From JABFSA01 sp963827515 (lineage in GTDB: Bacteria > Acidobacteriota > Vicinamibacteria > Vicinamibacterales > UBA2999), in contig CAWHBF010000017.1 in assembly GCA_963827515.1 (NCBI GenBank), positions 1-64,000 of the forward strand: a stretch of 64,000 nt of DNA, written 5' to 3'. The notes beneath the pieces were generated by a model. The model had not been told where the DNA came from. It worked only from the letters and a program-made list of their open reading frames with translations, and made no database searches. Numbering within the stretch: position 1 is the stretch's first letter; each line of letters starts with the position of its first letter. The position numbers and the translations under genes were made by a program. This document shows positions 50,451 through 59,658 of this stretch, in pieces.

Positions 50451-52808
50451 TGATGCGCGAAGCGCAGCCTTGACGCGCTCCGGCGTGAAGGGAATCTCCC
50501 GAAGTCTGACGCCCGTGGCATCGAAGAACGCGTTGCCGATGGCGGCGGCGGTCACCGTCACCGCGGTTTCGCCGGCGCCCATCGCGGCGACGTCCGACTG
50601 GTTGATGAGCACGCTCTCGACCTTCGGGACGTCCGCGCCAAGGTAGAGAGGGTGATAGCTGCGCCAGTCCACCGACGTCACGCGCTCGGTATTCCACGCG
50701 ACCTCTTCGAGCAGCGTGCGGCTGACCCCCTGGAGCGTCCCTCCCTCTACCTGGTTCCGGATGCCGTCGGGGTTCGAGATGGGGCCCGAGTCCATCGCCA
50801 CCACGCAACGCTTCACGACGATGACGCCGGTATCCTGATTGACCTCCAACTCGGTGACGTTGGCGCAATAGCCGTTGTCGCCCTCGTAGAGCACGCAGGC
50901 GATGCCGCGGCCCGCCACCACGCCGGTCCGTCGCGCAGCCGCACGCGGTGAAGGACGCGCCTCCCACCCGGCAGACTTTGCCGCGGTCGCGACAACCTGT
51001 CTGAGACGCGGATCGCGCAGGTGCCGCAGACGATACTCGACCGGGTCCACCTTGAGCAGCGCGGCGATCTCGTCCATGAAACACTCGTGCGCAAACGTGT
51101 TCTGCAAACGCGCCGGCGACCGAAGAGGACCCGTGAAGAACGGCGACTCCACGGTGTGATTGAGCACGCGCTCGCTCTTGACGACACCACAGCCTCCGCA
51201 CTCCGGACCCACGCACCCCGTGACGTACGACGGCGCCGTGTTGGAGCCGTTGTCGAACCCGCCCTGCGGTGGGGGAGCCGGCGTACGCGGGGTGAACCGC
51301 TGAGGCTCAAAGCCGGCGAGAAAGCCGGTCACGACGTTGCCGGGAGCGTTCCCGCCGGGACGGCCGCCGCGCGTCGGAGACCAGCCCTCGTAGTCCCACG
51401 CGACGATCGTTCCGTCAGCATCGAGCGCAACGCGCTGATCGACAATGTACGCCAGGCCGTAGTTCTCCCACGCCATCTCGTCCTGCCGACCGAGCTGGAC
51501 GCGCACGGGCTTGCCGACAGCCTGCGACATCAACGCGGCGTCGTACGACACGGTGTCCGCGCCGTTCACCCCGTAGCATCCGGGCCCCATGGTGAACACG
51601 ATGCGCACACCTGCGGGCGGAATGCCAAGCATCATCGCCGTGGTGTTTCGCAGCGGGTGGACGGCCTGCGAGGCCGACCAGACGGTGACCTTCTCACCCT
51701 GCACGTCCGCCACGGCGCACGCGCTGCCGATCGAGCCGTGCATCTGGTACGGGTAAAGATACGTGGCCTTCACCACTCGGGCGGCGCCCGCGAGCTTGCC
51801 ATCGACATCACCCGAGTCGACGGTCAACCCGTCGCGCACCGGGCTCTTGCGCATGTGATCGTAGAACGTGCCCTGGGCGGGCACCCCGCTCCCGGCCGAC
51901 CATGTGGCCTTCAGCTTTGCCGCCGCCTGCATGGCCTGCCATGGCTTCTCGGCCACGACGCCAACGAAGTTCTTCTTGACGACGACCCTGACGAGCCCGG
52001 GCATTCCCTTTACCGAAGACTCATCGACGCTCACGAGGTTCGCGCCGATTGAAGGGGGCCGCACGACGCGTCCGTGGAGCATCCCCGGCACGCGGACGTT
52101 GTGCACGAACTCGAACCGCCCGGTCGCCAGCGCAGGGATGTCGAGGCGCTTCACCGGAGTGCCAAGCACGGTCCACGTGCTGGGGTGCTTCCGCTTGGCA
52201 TTCGGGTTGAGGCGTACTTCGAACTTCTTGCCACCCACCAGCTCGCCATAGCTCACACGCTTCGACGGATCGGTCGTGACGCTGACGATGCCGTCCGTGG
52301 CAGACAGCTGTTCCACCGGGGCACCAAGACGCGTCGAGGCTATTTGAACGAGCGCTTCTCGCGCCGTTGCGCCGGCGAGCGCGAGGTTGGAGGTGTTGAA
52401 GTTCGCGGGATGCGACTGCGCGCCAGATGTCGTCCCCTGATCGGGCGTGAGCGCGGTGTCGCACTGAATCAGCGTGACGCGATCGATCGGCACGCTCAGC
52501 TCCTCGGCAATCAGCTGGGTCTGCGCCGTGAAGAGGCCCTGGCCGAACTCGCACTTGCCGGTATACGCGGTCACGCGGCCGTCGGCGGCGATCGCGATCC
52601 ACGAGTCCAGTTCGGTTCCAGGATTGCCGTTGATGCCCTGCGCCAAGGCTACGCCTCGCGCGAGTCCGAGATCTGACGCCACCCCAGCGACGCCGAAGGT
52701 GACGATCAACGCCCCTGAACGCTTCAGGAAGTCGCGCCGCGAAAACCCGGCGCCGGCCAGCGCGTCACGCGCGTCGGACGTCAAGGCCGTCGTCACGGGA
52801 GGAGTCAT
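50439..52808 (-). CDS. molybdenum hydroxylase large subunit (IorB / xanthine dehydrogenase family), TAT-exported
   Basis: About 789 residues from ATG 52808. The twin-arginine leader is SRRDFLKRSGALIVTFG. Features of aldehyde oxidase/isoquinoline 1-oxidoreductase beta subunits follow: GKCEFGQGLFTAQTQLIAEEL near the N-terminus, GPGCYGVNGADTVSYDAAL in the middle, and the base Glu in MGAGETAVTVTAAAIGNA near the C-terminus. It should hydroxylate a heterocycle or aldehyde in the periplasm using Mo-molybdopterin cytosine dinucleotide. The start overlaps the stop of the iron-sulfur subunit gene (ATGA). No FAD subunit is present, matching the two-part IorAB type with an outside electron acceptor. Confidence 0.92.
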   Translation of the reverse strand: MTPPVTTALTSDARDALAGAGFSRRDFLKRSGALIVTFGVAGVASDLGLARGVALAQGINGNPGTELDSWIAIAADGRVTAYTGKCEFGQGLFTAQTQLIAEELSVPIDRVTLIQCDTALTPDQGTTSGAQSHPANFNTSNLALAGATAREALVQIASTRLGAPVEQLSATDGIVSVTTDPSKRVSYGELVGGKKFEVRLNPNAKRKHPSTWTVLGTPVKRLDIPALATGRFEFVHNVRVPGMLHGRVVRPPSIGANLVSVDESSVKGMPGLVRVVVKKNFVGVVAEKPWQAMQAAAKLKATWSAGSGVPAQGTFYDHMRKSPVRDGLTVDSGDVDGKLAGAARVVKATYLYPYQMHGSIGSACAVADVQGEKVTVWSASQAVHPLRNTTAMMLGIPPAGVRIVFTMGPGCYGVNGADTVSYDAALMSQAVGKPVRVQLGRQDEMAWENYGLAYIVDQRVALDADGTIVAWDYEGWSPTRGGRPGGNAPGNVVTGFLAGFEPQRFTPRTPAPPPQGGFDNGSNTAPSYVTGCVGPECGGCGVVKSERVLNHTVESPFFTGPLRSPARLQNTFAHECFMDEIAALLKVDPVEYRLRHLRDPRLRQVVATAAKSAGWEARPSPRAAARRTGVVAGRGIACVLYEGDNGYCANVTELEVNQDTGVIVVKRCVVAMDSGPISNPDGIRNQVEGGTLQGVSRTLLEEVAWNTERVTSVDWRSYHPLYLGADVPKVESVLINQSDVAAMGAGETAVTVTAAAIGNAFFDATGVRLREIPFTPERVKAALRASRAG

Positions 52809-53287
52809 GCCGTCCTCCGTGGCGCGTTGTTCGACTGCGCATAACGCCGGATAGCCTGGAAGATGCGCTGGTGCACGGCGCACCGGCAGAGCACCGTCGC
52901 CATCGCCTGCTGAATCTGCGCGTCAGTCGGGTTCGGCGTCCGATCGACCAGCGCCTTCGCGGTCATGATGACGCCGTTGATGCAGAACCCGCACTGCATG
53001 GCTTGTTCGTCGATGAAGGCTTTCTGGAGCGGGTGAGGGTTTTCAGGCGACCCGAGGCCTTCGAGCGTCGTGATCTCGGCGGCTCCAAGGGTGCTGACGG
53101 GGGTGACACACGACCGCACCGCACGACCGCCGATGTTGACGGTGCACGATCCGCACTGCGCCAGCCCGCATCCGAACTTCGGTCCGCGCAGCTCGAGATC
53201 GTCGCTGAGCACGTAGAGCAGTGGGGTCGCCGGATCCACATCAACCGAGTGCGTCCGGCCGTTGACTTTCAGGGTGAACACGCTCAT
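52805..53287 (-). CDS. (2Fe-2S) subunit of molybdenum hydroxylase (IorA type)
   Basis: A 160-residue protein. The plant-type cluster is FGCGLAQCGSCTV with a later Cys (RSCVTP). The second cluster is QCGFCINGVIM and LCRCAVHQRIFQAI. It carries electrons from the Mo site of the large subunit encoded next. No leader of its own is seen, so it is probably carried out with the TAT-signal large subunit. Its first 47 bases overlap the tail of the transporter frame upstream. Confidence 0.92.
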   Translation of the reverse strand: MSVFTLKVNGRTHSVDVDPATPLLYVLSDDLELRGPKFGCGLAQCGSCTVNIGGRAVRSCVTPVSTLGAAEITTLEGLGSPENPHPLQKAFIDEQAMQCGFCINGVIMTAKALVDRTPNPTDAQIQQAMATVLCRCAVHQRIFQAIRRYAQSNNAPRRTA

Positions 53288-54752
53288 GGGGCGTCCTTTC
53301 GACGACCGGTATTTTATCCCTGCTTGGGAGACTCGTGCGCCAAAACGGGCACACCGCTCGTACCTCGGCCGCCATGCGACGCGTCGAGCCCTCTCCCTCG
53401 GATCCCTCGGACGCGTTCGCCGATAACCTGCGGTTCTCCCTCAGAAGCGTGACGGCAATCACGAGCCACACGACGGCGAACCCGACGTTGAGCATGGCGA
53501 AACCCCGCCCTGCCAGTGCCAGCCAGCTCGTGCCGATGAACACGACCACGGCCGCAGCCAGGTCGCCGATCCGCACGAAGAAGCTGTCCACGGCTTGTTT
53601 GGCCTTGTACTTTTCTTCACGCGACGTCGGCAGCCACAGTAACTGCTTCGCGGTATTCATGATCGAGTAGTCGGTCGCGTTCTCCGTCGTCTTGGCCCAG
53701 CGGACAATGGCAATCGTCGCGCCGAACGCGATGAACCCATAGGCGCCCAGCGCAACGAACGGCAGCGCGAACAGCACGCCGGCAAGGCCGAACTTCTTGA
53801 TCAGCCGCGGCGCGACCAGGATCTGCAGCGCCACGGCGAGGATGTTCACCCAGAAAAAGTAGTTGCCATAGAAAGCGCCGATATACGCGCCCGTATCGAA
53901 GGACGCGTTCGCTCTCCCGGCCTCGGTAGCAGAGGTAACTACCATGTCGCTCAGGATGAACTCGCCGACCGTGTTCACAACGTTCAGCAGGATGAGTAGC
54001 ATCGCGATCAGCCCGATATATCGGCTCGAAAACACGAGCGAGAAGGCGCCACGGCCACCGATCGGCGCTGCGTCGGCCGCCGCATGGTGCGAAGTCGATC
54101 CAGTTCTGTTACTGGCGGCGTAAAACCCGGCCGTCGCCAGCAGCAGGGCCGCCGCAAGGTAGAGCATCAGATGGGGCGAGAGCTGTGCGCGGAACATGCG
54201 CTCAGCGATTGCGGCCCCCACAGGACTCCCAACGGTCATGCCGACACCGATGATCGGAAAGAGGCGACTGCCGGCCTCCTTCGAGTAGATGTCGTTCGCG
54301 TACGACCAGAATTGCGCGATGATCGACAGGCTGAAGAGCCCGACCCACACGTAGAAAAACACACCGATGTACTCGACCTGGGCCTGCAGCGCGACAGCGA
54401 AGAGGAGGATATTCACGACGAAGAAGGCCGTCACCCCAAACACGAGCTTCATGCGGTCGACCCGCGACGCGAACCAGCTGTACGCCGGCACGAAACCCAT
54501 GAGTACCAGGGCCTGACCGGCCGCCGCGTACGTCTTCACTTCAGCCGGACCGGAGACGCCAATCCGCTGAAGCCATGCGGGCACAGCGGTGGTGAGGATC
54601 AGGGGCTCCCTGACGGTCTTGATGATGTAGTAGCAGACCAGGATGAGGAAGATGTTCGCCAGCATCGTCAGCGCGCGGGCACCTTCCCCTGGGCGGACCT
54701 CGGAAAAGAGGCCGAGCAGTCGATCGAGCGGTCCTTGCCGTTTTTGAGTCAT
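53241..54752 (-). CDS. NTP/NDP exchange transporter-like MFS protein
   Basis: About 503 residues with some 12 membrane helices. Features of the Npt1/Npt2 ATP:ADP antiporter-like group are visible: ILVCYYIIKTVREPLILT near the N-terminus, WSYANDIYSKEAGSRLFPIIGVGMTVGSPVGAA, and the late NATDYSIMNTAKQLLWLPTSREEKYKAKQAVD. Free-living bacteria use such proteins for unknown solutes. ATG 54752 has GAAGAAG upstream; 54788 is also possible. The last 15 codons run into the IorA gene, which suggests an artefactual or relaxed C-terminal tail, or a missed stop. Confidence 0.85.
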   Translation of the reverse strand: MTQKRQGPLDRLLGLFSEVRPGEGARALTMLANIFLILVCYYIIKTVREPLILTTAVPAWLQRIGVSGPAEVKTYAAAGQALVLMGFVPAYSWFASRVDRMKLVFGVTAFFVVNILLFAVALQAQVEYIGVFFYVWVGLFSLSIIAQFWSYANDIYSKEAGSRLFPIIGVGMTVGSPVGAAIAERMFRAQLSPHLMLYLAAALLLATAGFYAASNRTGSTSHHAAADAAPIGGRGAFSLVFSSRYIGLIAMLLILLNVVNTVGEFILSDMVVTSATEAGRANASFDTGAYIGAFYGNYFFWVNILAVALQILVAPRLIKKFGLAGVLFALPFVALGAYGFIAFGATIAIVRWAKTTENATDYSIMNTAKQLLWLPTSREEKYKAKQAVDSFFVRIGDLAAAVVVFIGTSWLALAGRGFAMLNVGFAVVWLVIAVTLLRENRRLSANASEGSEGEGSTRRMAAEVRAVCPFWRTSLPSRDKIPVVERTPHERVHPESQRPDALG

Positions 54753-54836
54753 CGATTCTTCTTCGCCAGGAGCAGTTTCCTTCATCATGACGCCGGAGCG
54801 TCATGTTCATCTCACTGAATTTCATGTCAGCGCGTG

Positions 54837-55946
54837 TCAGCGCGCTGGCTGTGGCGCGAAGGGCCCGACTTCGGGCTGGCCCTGCGTATTGGCCAAGGCG
54901 CCGAGCTCGGCCGCCACGCCGCGGGCAATTGCCGCCGTTTCGCTGCCCGCCTGGAAGCAGGTGAAGTCAGGGCGGTCACGCCAGGCAATGGGCCCGCAGA
55001 GACGCACGCCAGCCTTGACGGTCGCGTCGTGCACGATGTTGATCACACGCTCGTAGTCTGGCGTACCTTGCCTGAACCCCGAGAAGTTTCCGAGATCGCC
55101 GCTCGCCGCGAAAAGTGCCGTGACACCAGGAACTTTCGCGATCTCGTCGGCGTTCCTCAAGCCCTCGAGCGTCTCGATCATCAGAATCAGCACGATGTTG
55201 TCGTTGATTGTGTTCCGATAGCCGCCCGGCACCCCGCCCCACATACTCCCATCGAACGCCTGTCCGCCCCCGTTGCTGCGCCGGCCAAGGGGTGGAAAGT
55301 ACGTCCAGTCGCGAGCCTCGATAGCCTCGGCGACCGTGTCCACGGTCGGCACGACAATCACGAGCGCGCCGGCGTCCAGCGCGTGCTGGATCTCGCGTTC
55401 GTCGCTATAGGCCACGCGAACGCCAGGGACCGCCTTGGCATGCGGACAGGTCCGCCACATGCGAGCAGCATTCCCCCAATCCCGCTGGTCGTGCTGCATT
55501 TCGGTCCAGATGAAGTCATATCCGGCGTTCGCCATCGCGCAGTATGTTGCCGGATCGGTGGCACTGAAAAGCGTGCCCCCCGTCACCTTACGACCTTGCT
55601 GCATCTTCAACTTGACCGGATTCCAGATCTTCGCGCCAGGCGGGGGGTCGAACGCTGGGCCGTATTTCCACGAGGCCGGATCGAACGGACCCTGATTCAC
55701 CGCGCCTGTTGGCGCAACCGTTCCAGCCCTGCTGTCCGTACCCGCGGGCGCTGCGAGCGGAAACGCCTGAGTGGCGGGGCCTGGGTTATTGGCATACGGA
55801 TCGGCGGTCGGGGCCTGCGGCGTGTTCTGTGCCGGCGGGTTCGAAGTCGCCGCGCTCGGTGCCGGAGCGTTCTGATCCGCCGCCCCGAACGCAGGGATAG
55901 CGGCCGCGGTCCAAATGGCCGCAGCGACAAGAAGCCTTTTCGCCAT
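54837..55946 (-). CDS. exported HpcH/HpaI aldolase-family protein
   Basis: A 369-residue protein with AAGGAGAG before ATG. A signal peptide (KRLLVAAAIWTAAAIPAFGA) and a Pro/Ala/Asn-rich linker (residues 25-75) precede the aldolase barrel: YDFIWTEMQHDQRDW, metal-binding Glu in LILMIETLEGL and Asp in ASGDLGNFSGF. The family splits 2-keto-3-deoxy acids in the cytoplasm; a secreted copy is unusual. Arg in the catalytic stretch GVRVAYSDEREIQHALDAGA also follows the family. The substrate is unknown. Confidence 0.85.
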   Translation of the reverse strand: MAKRLLVAAAIWTAAAIPAFGAADQNAPAPSAATSNPPAQNTPQAPTADPYANNPGPATQAFPLAAPAGTDSRAGTVAPTGAVNQGPFDPASWKYGPAFDPPPGAKIWNPVKLKMQQGRKVTGGTLFSATDPATYCAMANAGYDFIWTEMQHDQRDWGNAARMWRTCPHAKAVPGVRVAYSDEREIQHALDAGALVIVVPTVDTVAEAIEARDWTYFPPLGRRSNGGGQAFDGSMWGGVPGGYRNTINDNIVLILMIETLEGLRNADEIAKVPGVTALFAASGDLGNFSGFRQGTPDYERVINIVHDATVKAGVRLCGPIAWRDRPDFTCFQAGSETAAIARGVAAELGALANTQGQPEVGPFAPQPAR

Positions 55947-56115
55947 CAGTCTCTCCTTGCGAGGCCATGCGAGGTCCGCACAGGGAGACTATGCATCCTC
56001 GGTCTCGTCCTGAGCAAGCACTGCGATTCTCAGGCGAGTGGATTGGATCTCCGTAGAGCACCCGCTTGGCCGCGCACCCTCGCTCGGTTTCTCCCCGGCG
56101 AAGCCAGCAGGTCCA

Positions 56116-58251
56116 TCACAGAGACGGCTTCACACCCAAGTGATGGATGACGAACGCGTAGATGTCGGCCGTGCTCTCGATCTGCTTCTTCGTGTTGCTC
56201 GCGCCGTGGCCCGACTTGGTGTCGATGCGGATGAGGACTGGTGCCGGACCACCCTGTCGCTCCTGCAGCGTCGCGGCGTATTTGAATGAGTGCGCGGGCA
56301 CGACCCGATCGTCGTGATCGGCCGTCGTCACGAGCGTTGCCGGGTAGCGTGTGCCGGCCTTCAGGTTGTGGAGCGGCGAGTATGCGTAGAGCGCCCTGAA
56401 CTCCGCGGCATCCTGGCTGGATCCGTAGTCGGCGATCCAGTTCCAACCGATCGTGAACGTGTGAAAGCGCAGCATGTCCATCACGCCCACTTGCGGTACG
56501 ACCGCAGCGAAGAGCTCAGGCCGCTGATTCATCACTGTGCCAACCAGCAGCCCGCCGTTCGACCCGCCGGTCATGGCCATCTTGGCCGGCGACGTGTACT
56601 TGTTGGCGATGAGCCATTCAGCAGCGGCGATAAAGTCGTCGAACACGTTCTGCTTCTTCAGCTTCGTGCCCGCCTCGTGCCAGGTCTCGCCGTACTCATT
56701 GCCGCCACGCAGGTTGACCGAAGCGTAGACAAAGCCTTGCTCGAGGAGCGCGATCCGAAGCGCTGAAAAGGCCGGCGTGAGCGTGATGTTGAATCCACCG
56801 TAGCCGTACATCAGCGTCGGGTTCGCCCCGTTCAGCGCGAGGCCCTTCTTGTAGGTCAAGAACATCGGCACCTGGGTGCCGTCGTTACTCGTTACAAAGA
56901 CTTGTTTGACGTCATACGCATCGGCGGCAAATCCAGGAATGTCGACGCTCCGAAAAATCGACGACTGCCGGCTTGCGACGTCATACCGGAAGATCGTGGG
57001 CGGGTAGTTGAACGAGGTGAACGTGTAGAACACCTCCCGGTCGTCGCGGCGACCACCCATACCTGACACGGCGCCTGGGCCCGGGAGGGCAATCTCGTGC
57101 TCTTGTTTCCCGCTCAGGTCGAACACATACGATCGTGACGTGACGTCCTTGAGGTAGCTCGCAAAGAGCTTTCCTCCACCCGTGGCGACACCGTCGAGTG
57201 GCTCGGCACGTTCAGGCAGTATGTCTCTCCACGCGGATTCCGCTGGCGTCTTCGGATCGAACAGGAACACGCGCCCGTTCGGCGCCTTCCGGTCGGTGTA
57301 GATGAGAAAGCGATCACCCACGTTGTCAACGACATGGAACGTGTCGTCTCCGATCTCGTCGACGATGGACGTGAACGTCTTGGACGGAGAGGCAAGGTCC
57401 CGGAAGTAGACGGCATTGCCCTTTTTGCCCTTGCCACGATCCGAGACGGTGAGGATCAGGAACCGTTCGTCTTCGGTGACCTCGACCGTGTGGAAGCGCT
57501 CAGGATTCGCCGGGTCAGAGAAGACCAGCTCATCGGCTGACTGCGGCGTGCCGACGCGGTGATAGAACACCTGATGATCGACGTTCTTCTCCGAGAGGTC
57601 CTTGCCCTTGTCGCTCGCGGGGTAGCGACTGTAGAAGAACCCATTGCCAGCCCACGCCGCACCCGACACCTTGACCCATTCGACGACATCGGCGAGCGGT
57701 CGCTTCGTCGCAACATCAAGCACCCGGTACTCGAGCCAGTCCGATCCCCCCTCGGACAGGCCGTAGATGGCGAGCCGGCCGTCCGTCGATACCGCGAACA
57801 CGCTCAACTTCGTGGTGCCGTCTGGTGAAAGCGTGTTCGGGTCGAGCAGTACCTCGGGCGTGCCATCGAGCCCCTGCTGCCGGTACACCACCGCCTGATT
57901 CTGGAGGCCGTCGTTCTTCGAGAAGAAGTAGGTGTTGCCGCGTCTGAAGGGCTCGCTGAACTTGGGATAGTTGAAGAGCTGCTCGACACGGCTCGTGAGC
58001 TTGGAGCGGAAGGGAATGGTGTCGAGGTGTGCGAACGTGACGGCGTTCTGCGCCTCCACCCACGCCGCTGTCTCGGCCGACCGGTCGTCCTCGAGCCAGC
58101 GGTAGGGATCGGCCACCGACACGCCGTGGTAGATGTCGACCTGATCGACTTTTTTCGATGTGGGATATGTCATGGGGACCGGCGAGGGCGCCGAGCACGA
58201 GGCCGAGACCGCTAGCGTGAACACCACAGCCACGTGTTGCCATCTGCTCAT
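56116..58251 (-). CDS. prolyl oligopeptidase (S9A), exported or lipid-anchored
   Basis: About 711 residues from ATG 58251 with GAGGG upstream. The N-terminus ends in VSASCSAPSP, a plausible lipobox Cys near residue 19. The family opening DIYHGVSVADPYRWLEDDRS leads to the beta-propeller. The catalytic domain has Ser in TGGSNGGLLVG, Asp in TTADHDDRVVPAHSF and His in TKSGHGAS. It cuts short proline-containing peptides in the periplasm. Confidence 0.93.
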   Translation of the reverse strand: MSRWQHVAVVFTLAVSASCSAPSPVPMTYPTSKKVDQVDIYHGVSVADPYRWLEDDRSAETAAWVEAQNAVTFAHLDTIPFRSKLTSRVEQLFNYPKFSEPFRRGNTYFFSKNDGLQNQAVVYRQQGLDGTPEVLLDPNTLSPDGTTKLSVFAVSTDGRLAIYGLSEGGSDWLEYRVLDVATKRPLADVVEWVKVSGAAWAGNGFFYSRYPASDKGKDLSEKNVDHQVFYHRVGTPQSADELVFSDPANPERFHTVEVTEDERFLILTVSDRGKGKKGNAVYFRDLASPSKTFTSIVDEIGDDTFHVVDNVGDRFLIYTDRKAPNGRVFLFDPKTPAESAWRDILPERAEPLDGVATGGGKLFASYLKDVTSRSYVFDLSGKQEHEIALPGPGAVSGMGGRRDDREVFYTFTSFNYPPTIFRYDVASRQSSIFRSVDIPGFAADAYDVKQVFVTSNDGTQVPMFLTYKKGLALNGANPTLMYGYGGFNITLTPAFSALRIALLEQGFVYASVNLRGGNEYGETWHEAGTKLKKQNVFDDFIAAAEWLIANKYTSPAKMAMTGGSNGGLLVGTVMNQRPELFAAVVPQVGVMDMLRFHTFTIGWNWIADYGSSQDAAEFRALYAYSPLHNLKAGTRYPATLVTTADHDDRVVPAHSFKYAATLQERQGGPAPVLIRIDTKSGHGASNTKKQIESTADIYAFVIHHLGVKPSL

Positions 58252-58365
58252 GGTTAACCCTCGCGTGAGCTGAATTGTATCGTGACGACTTACCAATGAG
58301 CCGCGAGCCTGCCCTCTAGCGCGCCCGTCGCCTCCGCGTGGCCGCACGGCGACGGATCGTACGCG

Positions 58366-58845
58366 TCACGTCTTGCGGGCTTGCCCCCGCCCGAGTCTTC
58401 GCACCACTTCGTACTCGGCCTTGGTGACCGGCTGCACCGAAAGCCGGCTTCCCTTCTGCGTCACCATCATGCGCTCGAGACCCTTGGTCGCCTTGAGCGT
58501 CTCGAGCGAAACGGTCGAAGGGAATCGCTCGACGAATCCGACGTCCACCATGTACCACGCCGGCGTGTCTCGTGTGCCGGCGGTATCGAAGTACTTGTGG
58601 CCCTTCTTCCAGGCAAAGTGGTCGGGATAGCCGGCCTTCGCGATCGTCGCGAGTCCGGTGACCCCTGACGGATCGGCGTTCGACGCGTAGAAGAGGACGC
58701 CGTCACCCTCCTGCATCAGATCTCGCATGAAGTTGCGGGCCTGGTAGTTCCGCACACCTTCCCAGCTGGTGCGCACGTCACGGGCGAGGTCATCAATGGT
58801 GTAGGCGGCGGGCTCGCATTTCATCAGCCAGTATCGTTTCGGCAT
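58366..58845 (-). CDS. EVE-domain protein
   Basis: A 159-residue protein: the opening YWLMKCEPAAYTIDDLARD, WEGVRNYQARNFMRDLMQEGDGVLFYASNADPSG and PAWYMVDVGF match the EVE/thymocyte nuclear protein 1 group. The fold belongs to the PUA-like superfamily that binds modified bases in nucleic acid. Start chosen at 58845 by family alignment; a frame to 58974 has no support. Follows the Nudix gene by 58 bases. Confidence 0.9.
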   Translation of the reverse strand: MPKRYWLMKCEPAAYTIDDLARDVRTSWEGVRNYQARNFMRDLMQEGDGVLFYASNADPSGVTGLATIAKAGYPDHFAWKKGHKYFDTAGTRDTPAWYMVDVGFVERFPSTVSLETLKATKGLERMMVTQKGSRLSVQPVTKAEYEVVRRLGRGQARKT

Positions 58846-58903
58846 GGAGGACTCTCGAACCGGGTCGCGAGCGGCGACTCCCTCGCACGGCGAAGGCGCC
58901 CAC

Positions 58904-59539
58904 TCACGCCACGTCCAGATCGTCGAGGAGCGCGAGAAACTCCGCGAGGACCATCGCGGTGGCACCCCACACATGGGCCCCCTCCACCTCGAAATAGGGC
59001 GCGTCTATGATCTCACGCGGGGGTCGCGAACGTTGACGCCGCTCCCACTTGACGTTGTCCGGCTGCAGCAGGCTCGCCACGCGCACCTCGATCAACCGCT
59101 CGACCTCCCAGGCCGCTATCTGAAAGTGCGGCCGCTGCGACGTTCGACCGACGACGGGATGAAGCAGATGCCCGCTGACGTCAATGGGCAGGGGCGTCAG
59201 ACGTCCCAGCAACTCGACGTCGGAGGGATTCACGCCGATCTCTTCATGCGCTTCGCGAAGTGCCGCCGCCTCGACCGACTCGCCGGGATCGATACGACCG
59301 CCCGGCAACGATACCTGGCCGGTGTGGTGGCGCAGTTGCGAGCCTCGCACGGTCAGCGGCAGGTGCCACGCGCCGTCATGCGGGTAGATCAACACGATCG
59401 CGGCCGCCGGACGAAGCTCGTCCGCCATAGGACCCGGAATGACTCCACTGGGGAGACGAGGGGCCATCCGCAACTGCGCGTCGGGCCCGGGCAAGGGCCC
59501 AGCCAGGCGCCCCCGGAGTACATCAAGCACGGTCAGCAT
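58904..59539 (-). CDS. Nudix hydrolase, CoA pyrophosphatase type
   Basis: A 211-residue protein with LPLTVRGSQLRHHTGQVSLPGG, the pattern specific to CoA diphosphatases (NudL/UPF0035), running straight into the Nudix box GRIDPGESVEAAALREAHEEIG. It should cut CoA and its derivatives to phosphopantetheine and ADP parts. C-terminal FEVEGAHVWGATAMVLAEFL also fits the family. Confidence 0.9.
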   Translation of the reverse strand: MLTVLDVLRGRLAGPLPGPDAQLRMAPRLPSGVIPGPMADELRPAAAIVLIYPHDGAWHLPLTVRGSQLRHHTGQVSLPGGRIDPGESVEAAALREAHEEIGVNPSDVELLGRLTPLPIDVSGHLLHPVVGRTSQRPHFQIAAWEVERLIEVRVASLLQPDNVKWERRQRSRPPREIIDAPYFEVEGAHVWGATAMVLAEFLALLDDLDVA

Positions 59540-59658
59540 CCAACCCGATCGTGACCCAACCCAGGCTCACGACGCCAACCCGTTCGCGAACACTTCGCGT
59601 CGGCGCCGGTATACCCGAACCCGAAAGGATTACGATTGAGAGTCCAACGGAGGGAGCT

